Part shown: positions 1-8,606 of the stretch, piece after piece | How the letters are laid out: each line of letters begins with the position of its first letter | Numbering within the stretch: position 1 is the stretch's first letter | From: Mycobacterium sp. Aquia_213 | Lineage (GTDB): Bacteria; Actinomycetota; Actinomycetes; Mycobacteriales; Mycobacteriaceae | Direction: 5' to 3' | Assembly (NCBI RefSeq): GCF_026625985.1 | Contig: NZ_CP113116.1 | Coordinates: 1,922,001 to 1,986,000, forward strand | DNA: 64,000 nucleotides | Program-made: the position numbers and the translations under genes | The notes under the pieces: model-generated | Databases searched by the model: none | The model's input: the letters and a program-made list of their open reading frames with translations, nothing else | Told to the model about the DNA's origin: nothing

Positions 1-82
1 GCTGATGGGAGTCGCCGTGGCCGTTCTGATCGTCCAGGTGATTCTCGACATTCGCCGAGCACGGGCGAACAAGGTTGCTTGA
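1..82 (+). CDS. cysW: CysW, sulfate ABC transporter permease (3' end only)
   Basis: The last 26 codons of a plus-strand gene are read in the frame starting at base 2 and end in TGA at 80-82. They encode a hydrophobic stretch (VAVAVLIVQVILDI) followed by a basic tail (RRARANK), as expected for the last membrane helix and cytoplasmic end of a permease. The call rests mainly on position: cysA begins 15 bases downstream, and in mycobacteria cysW directly precedes cysA in the sulfate/thiosulfate uptake operon. The rest of the gene lies outside the window. Confidence 0.75.
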   Translation, partial: LMGVAVAVLIVQVILDIRRARANKVA

Positions 83-97
83 CAAGGAGACACGGAT

Positions 98-1168
98 ATG
101 ACCGCCACCAAGACAGACAACGCGATCATCGTTCGCGACGCCAACAAACGCTACAACGATTTCGTGGCGTTGGATCACGTGGACTTCGTGGTCCCCACCG
201 GTTCACTGACGGCATTGCTGGGGCCCAGTGGCTCGGGCAAGTCAACCCTGTTGCGCACCATCGCCGGTCTCGACCAGCCCGACACGGGAAGCGTGACGAT
301 TAACGGGCTCGACGTGACCCGGGTGCCGCCGCAGCGGCGCGGCATCGGATTCGTGTTCCAGCACTACGCCGCGTTCAAGCACATGACGGTCCGCGACAAT
401 GTCGCGTACGGATTGAAGATCCGCAAGCGCCCCAAGGCCGAGGTCAAGGAGAAGGTCGACAACCTGCTGGAAGTCGTGGGGCTCAGCGGATTTCAGGGTC
501 GCTACCCCAACCAGCTCTCCGGCGGTCAGCGACAGCGGATGGCGCTGGCGCGAGCGCTGGCCGTCGACCCGCAGGTGCTGCTGCTCGACGAGCCGTTCGG
601 CGCGCTGGACGCCAAGGTTCGCGAGGATCTGCGGGCCTGGCTGCGGCGCCTGCACGACGAGGTCCACGTCACCACGGTGCTGGTCACTCACGATCAGGCC
701 GAGGCGCTGGACGTGGCCGATCGGATTGCGGTGCTCAACAAGGGCCGCATCGAGCAGGTCGGGTCCCCGACCGAGGTCTACGACGCTCCCGCGAACTCGT
801 TCGTGATGTCGTTCCTGGGCGCGGTCTCGACACTGAACGGCAGTTTGGTTCGCCCGCACGACATCCGGGTCGGCCGCAATCCCGAGATGGCGATCGCCGG
901 AGGTGACAGCGCCGCCGAGTCCATCGGAGTGGTGCGGGCGACCGTCGACCGGGTCGTGGCACTGGGTTTCGAGGTGCGCGTCGAGTTGACCAGCGCGGCC
1001 ACCGGCGGCAATTTCACCGCTCAGATCACCCGAGGTGACGCCGAGGCGCTGGCCCTGAAGGACGGGGACACCGTCTACGTGCGTGCGACCCGCGTGCCGT
1101 CCAGCATCACCGATGCTGCGCCGTCCGGCGGTGCCGACGAAGATCAGAGCACTTTGACGTCGGCCTGA
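98..1168 (+). CDS. cysA: CysA, sulfate/thiosulfate ABC transporter ATP-binding protein
   Basis: This 356-residue ATPase would energise sulfate import with CysT/CysW and a sulfate-binding protein at the inner face of the membrane. The ABC signatures are all visible: Walker A GPSGSGKST at about residues 46-54, Q-loop VFQHYAAF, signature LSGGQRQRMALARA near residue 140, Walker B VLLLDEPFGALDAK, and the switch histidine in LVTHDQAEA. The C-terminal ~110 residues form the TOBE-like regulatory extension typical of CysA/MalK-type subunits. Length is close to the M. tuberculosis protein. The ATG at 98 follows an AAGGAGA ribosome site and lies 15 bases after the presumed cysW stop, so the genes are probably co-transcribed. 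Confidence 0.95.
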   Translation: MTATKTDNAIIVRDANKRYNDFVALDHVDFVVPTGSLTALLGPSGSGKSTLLRTIAGLDQPDTGSVTINGLDVTRVPPQRRGIGFVFQHYAAFKHMTVRDNVAYGLKIRKRPKAEVKEKVDNLLEVVGLSGFQGRYPNQLSGGQRQRMALARALAVDPQVLLLDEPFGALDAKVREDLRAWLRRLHDEVHVTTVLVTHDQAEALDVADRIAVLNKGRIEQVGSPTEVYDAPANSFVMSFLGAVSTLNGSLVRPHDIRVGRNPEMAIAGGDSAAESIGVVRATVDRVVALGFEVRVELTSAATGGNFTAQITRGDAEALALKDGDTVYVRATRVPSSITDAAPSGGADEDQSTLTSA

Positions 1169-1171
1169 GAG

Positions 1172-1501
1172 TTATTGCAGCGTCGACCAGTAGGGCGGCT
1201 GTTGGGTCAGCCGCTCGATGTATTCGGTGACCGTCAGCTCGTCGGATTCAGCGGTGTCATCGCCGTGGGCGAATGGGCACCATCGTGGATCGGCTTCGAT
1301 GATCCACACCGCTTCGAGTTCCACCTCGGGTACCGGGGCGCCCGGCGCCGGTGAAATCAGGTCCGCGGCGAATCCTTCTGCGCCGGGCCAGGTCAGGCCG
1401 TCGCTGTAAATGACCTCGTTGTTCCGGTTTTGCGCCACGACGTGGTAGTGCGGCAGGCCGGCCAGATGCTCGGCGAGCCGGTGCGGGTCATGATCGCCCA
1501 T
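1172..1501 (-). CDS. Conserved hypothetical protein, 109 residues
   Basis: A small acidic soluble protein with no signal peptide or membrane segment. It begins MGDHDPHRLAEHL and has a tryptophan- and proline-rich central part (LTWPGAEGF, AVWIIEADPRWCPF) followed by an acidic run and a C-terminal helix (TVTEYIERL). I do not recognise a family with a known function. It is convergent with cysA, with only 3 bases between the two stop codons, and lies 50 bases upstream of the ATG side of nothing else coding; the che1-cysH-sirA operon ends just beyond it on the same strand. It could belong to the sulfur locus or simply sit beside it. Confidence 0.6.
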   Translation of the reverse strand: MGDHDPHRLAEHLAGLPHYHVVAQNRNNEVIYSDGLTWPGAEGFAADLISPAPGAPVPEVELEAVWIIEADPRWCPFAHGDDTAESDELTVTEYIERLTQQPPYWSTLQ

Positions 1502-1551
1502 TGCGCCATGTTAGTGGTGCAAGCGATCTGGTGTCAGGCCACTCGGGCCGC

Positions 1552-2265
1552 TCAGGCCGCGATCTGGCCGGCGGCCGCCTCGGCGAAGCGATCCAGCACC
1601 GTCTCGGCCACCAAACGATGGGCGCCCAGTGGGGCAGCCATCTCGATACCGGCCTTCGCGGCGAACCTTTGCACCCGATCGGGTATCAGTCCCGGGGCCA
1701 GGAACCACGGCGCAATGACCACTCGGCGGGCGCGCTGGCGGCGCAACCTGCCCAGCGATTCGGTCAGCGAACGTTCCTGCTGGGTGGCGAACGCGGTGGT
1801 TGCCCCCGCCCAAGACGTGCCCGCCAACAGCTTTGGCGCGACCCGGCCCGTGCGCGCGTTCACCGCCGGGTCGGATGTGCCGATCGCCACCACGAGGACA
1901 CCGACACTGTCATCGAGGCGCGAGACCCCCAACTCCGTCACACGCCGGCGCAGCACCGACACCAGCCGGTCGTCCTCGCCGAGCACCGGTGCCTGCCACA
2001 CGTGTTGGGTCGTAACGCAACCGGTGATCTGGGCGGGGATGTCGACCCGGGCGTGGTAGGCGTTGGCCAACAGCAGTGGGGTGACGACAGCCGGGCCATC
2101 GACCGATGTGAGCACATCGGCCAGGCTCGGTGAACTGTGGTCCAGGAATGCCAGTCGCACATCGAGATTCGGCCGCAGGCGCGCCACTTCGTCGGCGACG
2201 GCCTGTGCATTGACCGCCGACCGTGGATCCTTACTTCCGTGTGCGGTCAGCACGAGCGTGGTCAC
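1552..2265 (-). CDS. che1: Che1/CbiX-type sirohydrochlorin ferrochelatase
   Basis: About 237 residues. Two CbiX-like halves are visible: the N-terminal TTLVLTAHGSKDP contains the AHGS motif with the catalytic histidine of this chelatase family, and a degenerate repeat follows in the second half (VGVLVVAIGTSDP). The enzyme would insert Fe2+ into sirohydrochlorin to make the siroheme needed by the sulfite reductase encoded two genes upstream, which explains its place as third gene of the operon. I place the start at GTG 2265, which overlaps the cysH stop in a GTGA junction. An in-frame ATG at 2283 would lie inside cysH. The metal specificity (Fe rather than Co) is inferred from context. Confidence 0.85.
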   Translation of the reverse strand: MTTLVLTAHGSKDPRSAVNAQAVADEVARLRPNLDVRLAFLDHSSPSLADVLTSVDGPAVVTPLLLANAYHARVDIPAQITGCVTTQHVWQAPVLGEDDRLVSVLRRRVTELGVSRLDDSVGVLVVAIGTSDPAVNARTGRVAPKLLAGTSWAGATTAFATQQERSLTESLGRLRRQRARRVVIAPWFLAPGLIPDRVQRFAAKAGIEMAAPLGAHRLVAETVLDRFAEAAAGQIAA

Positions 2266-3005
2266 GACGCGTGCAACCCGCATTCGGTCTTGGCCTGCCC
2301 CTGCCAACGTCCGCTGCGGGGGTCGGCGCCTTCGACGGGCTTGGCCGTGCAGGGGGCGCAGCCGATCGACGGATAGCCTTCGTAGACAAGCGGATTAACC
2401 AGCACATCGTGCTCGTCGATGTAGTTCTGCATGTCCTCGTCGGTCCACGCCGCCAGCGGGTTGATCTTCACCAGCTTGAATGCCTCGTCGAAACTGATCA
2501 GCGGCGCGTTGGCGCGGGTCGGTGCCTCGACTCTGCGTATCCCGGTCACCCAGGCGGAGTATCCGCTGAGCGCTTTGCCCAGCGGGGCGACCTTGCGTAG
2601 CCGGCAGCATTCGCCGGGGTCCCGCGCGAACAGGTCCTTGCCCTTCAGCTCGTCCTGCTGGGCCACCGTGTGCTCGGGAGTGACGTTGAGAACCCGCACG
2701 TCGTAGACGGATTCGACCGCATCGCGGGTGCCGACAGTTTCGACGAAGTGATAGCCGGTGTCCAGGAACAGCACCGGTACGCCGGGGCGCACCTTGGACG
2801 CCATGTCCACCAGCACGGCGTCTTGCATGTTAGAGGCGACGATGTAATTGCATGTCGCCCAGCCGCGCGGCCCGTTGATACCGCCGAAGTTCTCTTCGGT
2901 CCAGCGCAGCAGCTCGGCCGCGCTGGCGCCCTCGAGTTCGGCCGCACCCTTGGCGGCTAGCTCGCGCAGTGCGGCGGTGTCCGGATCGGTCGCTTCGGTG
3001 CTCAT
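2262..3005 (-). CDS. cysH: CysH, adenosine 5'-phosphosulfate (APS) reductase
   Basis: 247 residues. It reduces APS to sulfite and AMP using a [4Fe-4S] cluster and a catalytic cysteine. The cluster ligands typical of APS rather than PAPS reductases are present: a CC pair in GECCRLRKVAPL and a CxxC in GCAPCT. The catalytic cysteine lies in the C-terminal ECGLH motif. An SMQ-like ATP-sulfurylase/PAPS-reductase fold region is seen around VLFLDTGYHF. The ATG at 3005 overlaps the sirA stop in an ATGA junction, and the stop overlaps the che1 start, so the three genes are translationally coupled. Length agrees with the mycobacterial enzyme (about 250 residues). Confidence 0.95.
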   Translation of the reverse strand: MSTEATDPDTAALRELAAKGAAELEGASAAELLRWTEENFGGINGPRGWATCNYIVASNMQDAVLVDMASKVRPGVPVLFLDTGYHFVETVGTRDAVESVYDVRVLNVTPEHTVAQQDELKGKDLFARDPGECCRLRKVAPLGKALSGYSAWVTGIRRVEAPTRANAPLISFDEAFKLVKINPLAAWTDEDMQNYIDEHDVLVNPLVYEGYPSIGCAPCTAKPVEGADPRSGRWQGQAKTECGLHAS

Positions 3006-4672
3006 CGCAGGTCGCCCTCCTCGGCGCGAAGTGCCCATTGCGCGAACCGCTCCCCGTCGTTGCGGTGCTTGACGAAGTTGCGGGCCACCCGATCGATGTA
3101 GTCGCCCAGCTCGTCGCTGGTGACCTTGTGCTGGCGCAGTTTTCGGCCGAATCCGCTGTCCAGGCCGAGGCTGCCGCCCAGATGCACCTGGAAGCCCTCG
3201 ACCGAGTTGCCGTTGCCATCGTCGACCATCTGGCCCTTGAAGCCGATGTCGGCGATCTGAATTCGCGCACACGAGTTGGGGCAGCCGTTGATGTTGACCG
3301 TGATCGGCACGTCGAGCTGCGAGTTGATGTCCTGCAGTCGGCTTTCCAGCTCCGGCACCAAAGTCTGCGCCCTGACCCGGGTTTCGGCGAAGGATAGTTT
3401 GCAGAACTCAATCCCGGTGCAGGCCATCAGGTTTCGGCGCCAATGCGACGGTTGCGACTGCAGGCCGAGCGCGTCGAGGCCGGCGGTCACGTCGTCGAGC
3501 TTGTCGTCGGGAATGTCGAGGATGACCAGCTTCTGGTAGGGCGTGAACCGGATCCGGTCCGACCCCGCCTGCGCGGCGAGGTCGGCCACCGCGGACAGGA
3601 TGGTGCCCGATACCCGCCCCGCGATCGCGGCGACGCCGACGGCATTGAGCCCGTTCTTGAGCCGCTGCACGCCGACGTGGTCGATCGGGTGCTTGACCGG
3701 TTCGGGGGCCGGGCCGTCGATCAGCGGACGCTTGAGGTACTCGGTTTCCAGAACTTCCCGGAATTTCTCGATACCCCAGTCCTTGATCAGGAACTTCAGC
3801 CGCGCCTTGGCCCGCAGCCGTCGGTAGCCGTAGTCGCGGAAGATCGAGGTGACCGCGGCCCACACCTCGGGCACCTCTTCCAGCGGTACCCAGGCGCCGA
3901 CCCGCTGGCCCAGCATCGGGACGGTGGACAGCCCGCCGCCCACCCACAGGTCCAGCCCGGGGCCGTGCTCGGGATGGTTGACGCCGATAAACGCAATGTC
4001 ATTGACCTCGTGCACGACATCCTGCAGACCGGAGATCGCGGTCTTGAACTTGCGCGGCAGGTCGGCGAACTCGGGCTGACCGATGTAGCGGCGCACGATC
4101 TCGTCGATCGCCCAGGTCGGGTCGAGTACCTCGTCCAGCGATTCACCGGCCAGCGGTGAGCCCAAGATCACCCGCGGGCAGTCGCCGCACGCCTCCGCGG
4201 TCTGCAGGCCGACCTCGTCCAATCGCCGCCAGATTTCGGGGACGTCTTCCACCCGTATCCAGTGGTACTGCACGTTCTCCCGATCGGAGATGTCGGCGGT
4301 GTCGCGGGCGAACTCGGTCGAGATCTGGCCCAGCGTGCGCAGCGCCGGGGCGGACAGGGCGCCGCCGTCACAGCGCACCCGCAGCATGAAGTACTTGGCC
4401 TCGAGCTTGTCCATGTTGTCGTCGCCGGTCCAGCTGCCGTCGTAGCCCTGCTCACGCTGGGTGTACAGGCCCCACCAGCGCATGCGCCCGCGCAGGTCGT
4501 TCTTCTCGATGCTGTCGAAGCCCTCTTTGGAGTACTTGTCCAAGATGCGTTCCCGCACCTCAAGCGGGGGACCGGCCTGCTTGAACTCCTCGTTGGGGTT
4601 CAGCGGCTCGCGATCTCCCAGCGCCCACTGGCCCTCACTCCGGGCCGCCTTGGCGGGACGGGCTGTGGTCAT
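3002..4672 (-). CDS. sirA: SirA/NirA, ferredoxin-dependent sulfite reductase
   Basis: 556 residues. It reduces sulfite to sulfide with six electrons from ferredoxin, using siroheme and a [4Fe-4S] cluster. The cluster/siroheme cysteines are seen as ACTGIEFC and, further on, NGCPNSCARIQ (C-x5-C ... C-x3-C). Two sulfite/nitrite reductase ferredoxin-like half domains flank these. The ATG at 4672 gives MTTARPAKAARSEG and is preceded by a strong GAAGGAGA ribosome site. It is the first structural gene of the sirA-cysH-che1 operon. The 110-base segment between this gene and the cysteine-rich leader frame upstream is GC-rich with inverted repeats such as GGCGCCGGATCTGCGCC, consistent with attenuation. 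Confidence 0.94.
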   Translation of the reverse strand: MTTARPAKAARSEGQWALGDREPLNPNEEFKQAGPPLEVRERILDKYSKEGFDSIEKNDLRGRMRWWGLYTQREQGYDGSWTGDDNMDKLEAKYFMLRVRCDGGALSAPALRTLGQISTEFARDTADISDRENVQYHWIRVEDVPEIWRRLDEVGLQTAEACGDCPRVILGSPLAGESLDEVLDPTWAIDEIVRRYIGQPEFADLPRKFKTAISGLQDVVHEVNDIAFIGVNHPEHGPGLDLWVGGGLSTVPMLGQRVGAWVPLEEVPEVWAAVTSIFRDYGYRRLRAKARLKFLIKDWGIEKFREVLETEYLKRPLIDGPAPEPVKHPIDHVGVQRLKNGLNAVGVAAIAGRVSGTILSAVADLAAQAGSDRIRFTPYQKLVILDIPDDKLDDVTAGLDALGLQSQPSHWRRNLMACTGIEFCKLSFAETRVRAQTLVPELESRLQDINSQLDVPITVNINGCPNSCARIQIADIGFKGQMVDDGNGNSVEGFQVHLGGSLGLDSGFGRKLRQHKVTSDELGDYIDRVARNFVKHRNDGERFAQWALRAEEGDLR

Positions 4673-4783
4673 TCGAAGGTCTCCTTCGCGGACTGAGCAG
4701 GCATGGACGCGCGACGCACCGGTCAATAGCGGCGGGCGCAGATCCGGCGCCAGCTGGACGTACAGGTGGGCGGGTCTACGGAA

Positions 4784-4876
4784 TCAAGCCGGACAGCTAC
4801 AGCTGCAAACACGCTTGAGATCGATGTGCCGCCGCACCACTAGCGCAATGCGCTGGCTGGGCTGGGCGACGGTCAC
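4784..4876 (-). CDS. Cysteine-rich leader peptide upstream of sirA (candidate cysteine attenuator)
   Basis: A 30-codon frame starting at GTG 4876 reads V-T-V-A-Q-P-S-Q-R-I-A-L and then VVRRHIDLKRVCSCSCPA before TGA at 4784. The end combines an H-I-D-L-K-R-V stretch with three cysteine codons in five positions. Established knowledge: polycysteine short frames, often leaderless, act as cysteine-responsive attenuators in front of sulfur-assimilation operons in mycobacteria. When Cys-tRNA is scarce the ribosome stalls and downstream genes are expressed. Here the three cysteines alternate with serines rather than forming an unbroken CCC. An internal GTG pair at 4840/4837 is an alternative start. 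The function is inferred from position and codon content. Confidence 0.65.
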   Translation of the reverse strand: MTVAQPSQRIALVVRRHIDLKRVCSCSCPA

Positions 4877-4882
4877 GCGCCC

Positions 4883-4888
4883 ATTCTG
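4883..4888 (-). promoter_or_regulatory. Probable -10 element of the leaderless sirA leader transcript
   Basis: Read on the minus strand the hexamer is CAGAAT, matching TATAAT at four of six positions. Exactly six bases separate it from GTG 4876, so transcription would begin at or next to the start codon, as expected for a leaderless mRNA. No convincing ribosome site precedes the GTG, which fits. I see no clear -35 box. Confidence 0.4.
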
Positions 4889-5180
4889 CCACGGATAAGG
4901 ACGGGCCGTGCCACCAGGTCGGATTTGTTCTCACGGTGAGCAAAACTACCCGATAATCCTGGGTAATTCGACATACAAAGCCGAGAAAGCCCTGAGAGTG
5001 GCCCACTCGTGCGTCTGACGTGGCTAATTGGCCGACCGGCCGGGCCGGCGGGGGTCGACCCGTCTGCCAAGCGGCGCGGCGATGCGACTCGTACAATCGC
5101 GCGCCGGGCCGGGGTGAATTTGCTCACCCACTCATCCGGCGAGCGGCCGGCGTGACCCGGTGAACGTGCAATCATTTGGC
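4889..5180. other. Divergent intergenic region between the sirA leader and hemW
   Basis: About 290 bases without a gene I can support. It must hold the promoters for the minus-strand sulfur operon and plus-strand hemW. M. tuberculosis carries Rv2390c and the resuscitation factor gene rpfD in the equivalent interval. Neither is recognisable here. Confidence 0.5.
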
Positions 5181-6353
5181 ATGGCCCTTCGCGCGGTACC
5201 GGCCGAGCTACCCGGGATACAGCGGAGTCCTGGACAGTCGTTTGGGATATATGTCCATGTCCCGTTCTGCATAACCCGTTGCGGGTACTGCGATTTCAAC
5301 ACCTACACACCCGCCGAGTTGGGCGGCGTCAACCCCGACGCCTGGCTCGAGGCGCTGCGCACCGAACTGGCGCTGGCCGCCGCGCGGCTGGATGCCCCGA
5401 CGGTGAACACCGTGTTCGTCGGTGGTGGAACGCCGTCGCTGCTGGGCCCGGCGCGCATCGTCGCGCTGCTCGACATGGTGCGCGAGCACTTCGTGCTGGC
5501 GCCGGACGCCGAGATCACCACCGAGGCCAACCCGGAATCCGCCTGGCCGGACTTCTTCGAGGCCGCCCGAGCCGCCGGGTACACCAGGGTTTCCCTCGGC
5601 ATGCAGTCGGTGTCCCCGTTCGTGCTGGGCGTCCTCGACCGGATCCACACCCCGAACCGGTCCGCAGCCGCGGCCCGCGAGGCGTTGGCGGCGGGCTTCG
5701 AACACGTCAGCCTGGACCTGATCTATGGAACGCCCGTGGAAACCGACGACGACCTGCTGCGCTCGGTCGACACGGCGATCGCGACCGGCGTCGATCATGT
5801 GTCCGCGTATGCGCTGGTGGTCGAGGAGGGAACCGCACTGGCGCGCAGGGTCCGCAGTGGCGAGCTGGCCGCACCCGACGACGACGTGCTGGCGCACCGC
5901 TACGAGTTGCTCGACGAGCGCCTGTCCGCAGCCGGCTTCGATTGGTATGAGGTGTCCAACTGGTCGCGGCCGGGCGGGGAGTGCCGGCACAACCTCGGCT
6001 ACTGGGATGGTGGTCAGTGGTGGGGTGCCGGGCCGGGTGCGCACGGATACGTGGGCGCAACGCGGTGGTGGAATGTCAAGCATCCCAACGCCTATGCCGA
6101 GGTGCTGGCCGGTTCGGCGTTGCCGGTGGCGGGTTTCGAGCAGCTCGATGCCGAGGCATTGCACACCGAGGACGTGCTACTGAAAACCCGCCTGCGCCAG
6201 GGGCTTCCGCTGGAGGGGCTGAACGCCGCCGAACGTGAACGAGCCAAAACCGTTGTCGCCGACGGCTTGCTGGTGGCCGACGGCGACCGCCTGGTCCTCA
6301 CGCCACGCGGCCGGTTGTTGGCCGACGCGGTCGTGCGGACGCTATTGGGGTGA
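5181..6353 (+). CDS. hemW: HemW (HemN-like) radical SAM protein
   Basis: 390 residues from ATG 5181; a GTG at 5160 would add seven residues. The radical-SAM motif CxxxCxYC is present as CITRCGYC near residue 30, following the β1 strand GIYVHVPF. Further SAM-binding segments are VFVGGGTPSLL and ITTEANPES. The HNLGYW sequence (HNxxYW) is a hallmark of HemW rather than true oxygen-independent coproporphyrinogen oxidase. In the family HemW is a heme chaperone, and older annotations call it HemN. It ends six bases before the stop of the convergent SbtA-like gene. Heme delivery fits a neighbourhood rich in siroheme and iron functions, but no operon link is visible. Confidence 0.9.
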   Translation: MALRAVPAELPGIQRSPGQSFGIYVHVPFCITRCGYCDFNTYTPAELGGVNPDAWLEALRTELALAAARLDAPTVNTVFVGGGTPSLLGPARIVALLDMVREHFVLAPDAEITTEANPESAWPDFFEAARAAGYTRVSLGMQSVSPFVLGVLDRIHTPNRSAAAAREALAAGFEHVSLDLIYGTPVETDDDLLRSVDTAIATGVDHVSAYALVVEEGTALARRVRSGELAAPDDDVLAHRYELLDERLSAAGFDWYEVSNWSRPGGECRHNLGYWDGGQWWGAGPGAHGYVGATRWWNVKHPNAYAEVLAGSALPVAGFEQLDAEALHTEDVLLKTRLRQGLPLEGLNAAERERAKTVVADGLLVADGDRLVLTPRGRLLADAVVRTLLG

Positions 6354-6359
6354 GGCGCG

Positions 6360-7598
6360 TCAGACGCCGAACCATTGTTCGATGATGCGGGCGATCTCGA
6401 TATAGAGCGGGATGCCGATCGTGACGTTGTAGGAGAACGTCAGACCCAGTGACGCGGCCAACGGCAGTGTCGGGCTCGCTTCCGGGATTGCCAATCGCTG
6501 GACCGCCGGCACGGCGATATAGGACGCCGCGCCGCACAAGACCGCAAACAGCACATAGGTGCCCGTCTTGAAGTCGGTGTGGGTCACGCTGGCGTAGGCG
6601 CAGGCGACGAAGATCCCCAGTGTGGCAAAGACATTCGGTGCCAGCACCGCGAAGAAGATGAATCCGGGCCCTGCCGTTCTGAGGTCTTTCAACTTGCGGG
6701 ATGCCGTCATGCCCATCTCGAGCAGGAACAGACACAGCACGCCCTGGAACGCCATGACGAAGAACTTGTCGTCGTCTTGCACGACCTTTTGGCCCTGCAG
6801 ACCACTGATGAGGCCAATCACAATCCCGCCGATCAGCAGGACCAACCCGGGGTTGAGGAAGACCTCCTGGAAAAGCTCGCGCGAGAAGAGGGACGGCTTC
6901 TTCTTGGTGAGCTGGGTGCCCGGGCTCACGTCGAGTTCCTCTGTGCGCTCGCCCTTTTCCAGCGAAAGCTCGAGTTCTTCCTCGATTCCCCGTGCGCGCT
7001 CGGTCTCCAGGCTCTGGCCCTGCGGCGGCCGTGCCGCGGTGCCGGGCCCGACGCCGACCTTGACCGGGGTGTAGCCCGGCTCGTCGGCCATGTTGCCCGC
7101 GGCGTCTGTTCCGCGGTGCCGCAGGTGGGCCACCAGGTACAGCGCCACCAGGCAGCCGGGAATCTCCATCACGGCCAGCATCACCGGCATGTAGGCGTTG
7201 AAGGCGATGTTCACCGCGGCGAGGACCGCCACACAGGTGGCAAACGTGCCGGCCGAGTCCGACCCGTAATAACCGGCAATGGTTGCCCGGTCGATTCTGC
7301 GCAATCTGGTCAGCCAACCGAGCAGGTAATAGGCGAAAATGCCGATCAGGAAGTTGACCACGAAGCCCAGCGCCATGAATCCCACGATCGCGCCGACGCT
7401 GGAGGCATTGACCTCGGCGAGTTCCTCACCGCCATGCCAGCCGATAGCCAACAGCAGGTACATCGTGAGGCCTTGATAGATCACATAAGGGAACTCGAAT
7501 CGCACCTTCAAGATCGGAATCAGGAATCCGAAGTAGAAGAAAAGCAGGAGTGGCTTGAACAGGTTGTGCGTGAAGTTATGCCAGAACTCTTGCAGCAT
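6360..7598 (-). CDS. SbtA-like sodium-dependent bicarbonate transporter (Rv2387-like)
   Basis: 412 residues with two clusters of hydrophobic helices separated by a charged cytoplasmic loop (about residues 165-245) containing an acidic coiled segment (EEELELSLEKGERTEEL). Family signatures of SbtA are visible in both halves: ASSVGAIVGF and AGYYGSDSAGTF in the first, and EASPTLPLAASLGLTFSYN near the C terminus. SbtA proteins import bicarbonate with sodium. Substrate is assigned here by family only. Position between hemW and mbtI matches M. tuberculosis Rv2387. The upstream 280 bases hold no supportable gene. Confidence 0.75.
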   Translation of the reverse strand: MLQEFWHNFTHNLFKPLLLFFYFGFLIPILKVRFEFPYVIYQGLTMYLLLAIGWHGGEELAEVNASSVGAIVGFMALGFVVNFLIGIFAYYLLGWLTRLRRIDRATIAGYYGSDSAGTFATCVAVLAAVNIAFNAYMPVMLAVMEIPGCLVALYLVAHLRHRGTDAAGNMADEPGYTPVKVGVGPGTAARPPQGQSLETERARGIEEELELSLEKGERTEELDVSPGTQLTKKKPSLFSRELFQEVFLNPGLVLLIGGIVIGLISGLQGQKVVQDDDKFFVMAFQGVLCLFLLEMGMTASRKLKDLRTAGPGFIFFAVLAPNVFATLGIFVACAYASVTHTDFKTGTYVLFAVLCGAASYIAVPAVQRLAIPEASPTLPLAASLGLTFSYNVTIGIPLYIEIARIIEQWFGV

Positions 7599-7880
7599 TG
7601 GTGCCTCTCTTTATCGGTCCGGTGGCCCGGGGGAAGCACCGTCCGCAAGCGGGGGCTACCACGAACATCCCGACGACCGTGGAAAATTTAGCTCTGCCGC
7701 TGCCAAACCGCCACTCGGATCAGACGCGAAATGTGCACGTCGTTCCAAGCCGCGTCGAAATGGTTGCACATCGCAAAACCCGTGGTCACAGCGGTGCTGG
7801 TAGGACCGGGTACGGGGCGATTAGCGTGAATCTGGTGTGAGTTCGCTGTGCATTTACTGTCAGGATTAGCGTGTCGGCGC

Positions 7881-8087
7881 TTACCCGGATATTAGCGAGG
7901 GCCTGACCCCGGCGCCGCGTTTGCGGTGCGTGACCGACAGCCATGCGGACGGCGAGTAATGCGTCGTAATTTCTTCGAATCCATCGACCCGCGAAACCGT
8001 AAGCACGCCGGTTTCCTGGTTAATTTCGAGTTCGTCGCCGTCGGACGCGTGGACTTCCTCACCGTTCGCGAGCCTGATCACGAACAT
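7881..8087 (-). CDS. Small conserved mycobacterial protein, 68 residues
   Basis: It begins MFVIRLANGEEVHASDGDELEIN and continues with VLTVSRVDGFEEITTHYSPSAW and a basic VTHRKR. The pattern suggests a small all-beta fold with a closing helix. I recognise the general sequence as a recurring mycobacterial hypothetical protein but know of no function. It is transcribed divergently from mbtI, with about 540 bases between them, so it could share that control region. The ATG at 8087 is preceded on the minus strand by AGAGGAAC, an acceptable ribosome site. Confidence 0.6.
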   Translation of the reverse strand: MFVIRLANGEEVHASDGDELEINQETGVLTVSRVDGFEEITTHYSPSAWLSVTHRKRGAGVRPSLISG

Positions 8088-8606
8088 AATGTTCCTCTCG
8101 TTCGATGGGGTGGTAATCGCGATCGGGCATTTGCTGGGGTCATTCGCACCCGGCCGGATTAAACCTCCGTTACGTTTTTCTGTCAGCGGCCTTGGAAACG
8201 TCGGACACGGATCGGGGGTCCCCAGAGCACACGCGGATGCTACGAATCCTGTTGGGGTTCACCCGAACTACCCCCTTCTCCGCGCCGCTCGGCCTGGCGA
8301 GCCCCCCATGCAGTCGGCGCCGGAGCCAGTGATGGTACGGGGAACACAGACATGTTAGCCCTTTCCTATGCGCTAAGCAGGTGAACGAGGGGCAAACGTT
8401 TCTGCCTCACGATGCCGCCGGACCCATCGCTGTGCCAACCGTCACGCGTCGGCTTTCATCGCTGCTGCCTGCGGAAACGGGTGTGGAGTAGAACTCACGC
8501 GGCGGGACCGCCCGGATTCCGTAGACAAGGTGATACCGGTTAATTCCAAGCGGGATCTGCCCGATTGCGGCGGCTCCAGAGACCCCGACTTTATGAGGTC
8601 TCTATG
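8088..8606. other. Long intergenic region upstream of mbtI
   Basis: Roughly 520 bases with no gene I can support. Short frames occur on both strands but lack ribosome sites and codon bias. It is less GC-rich near the mbtI end, where the IdeR box lies. A loosely related motif (TTAGCCC ... GCTAAG around 8355-8376) has the wrong spacing for an IdeR site. Confidence 0.5.
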
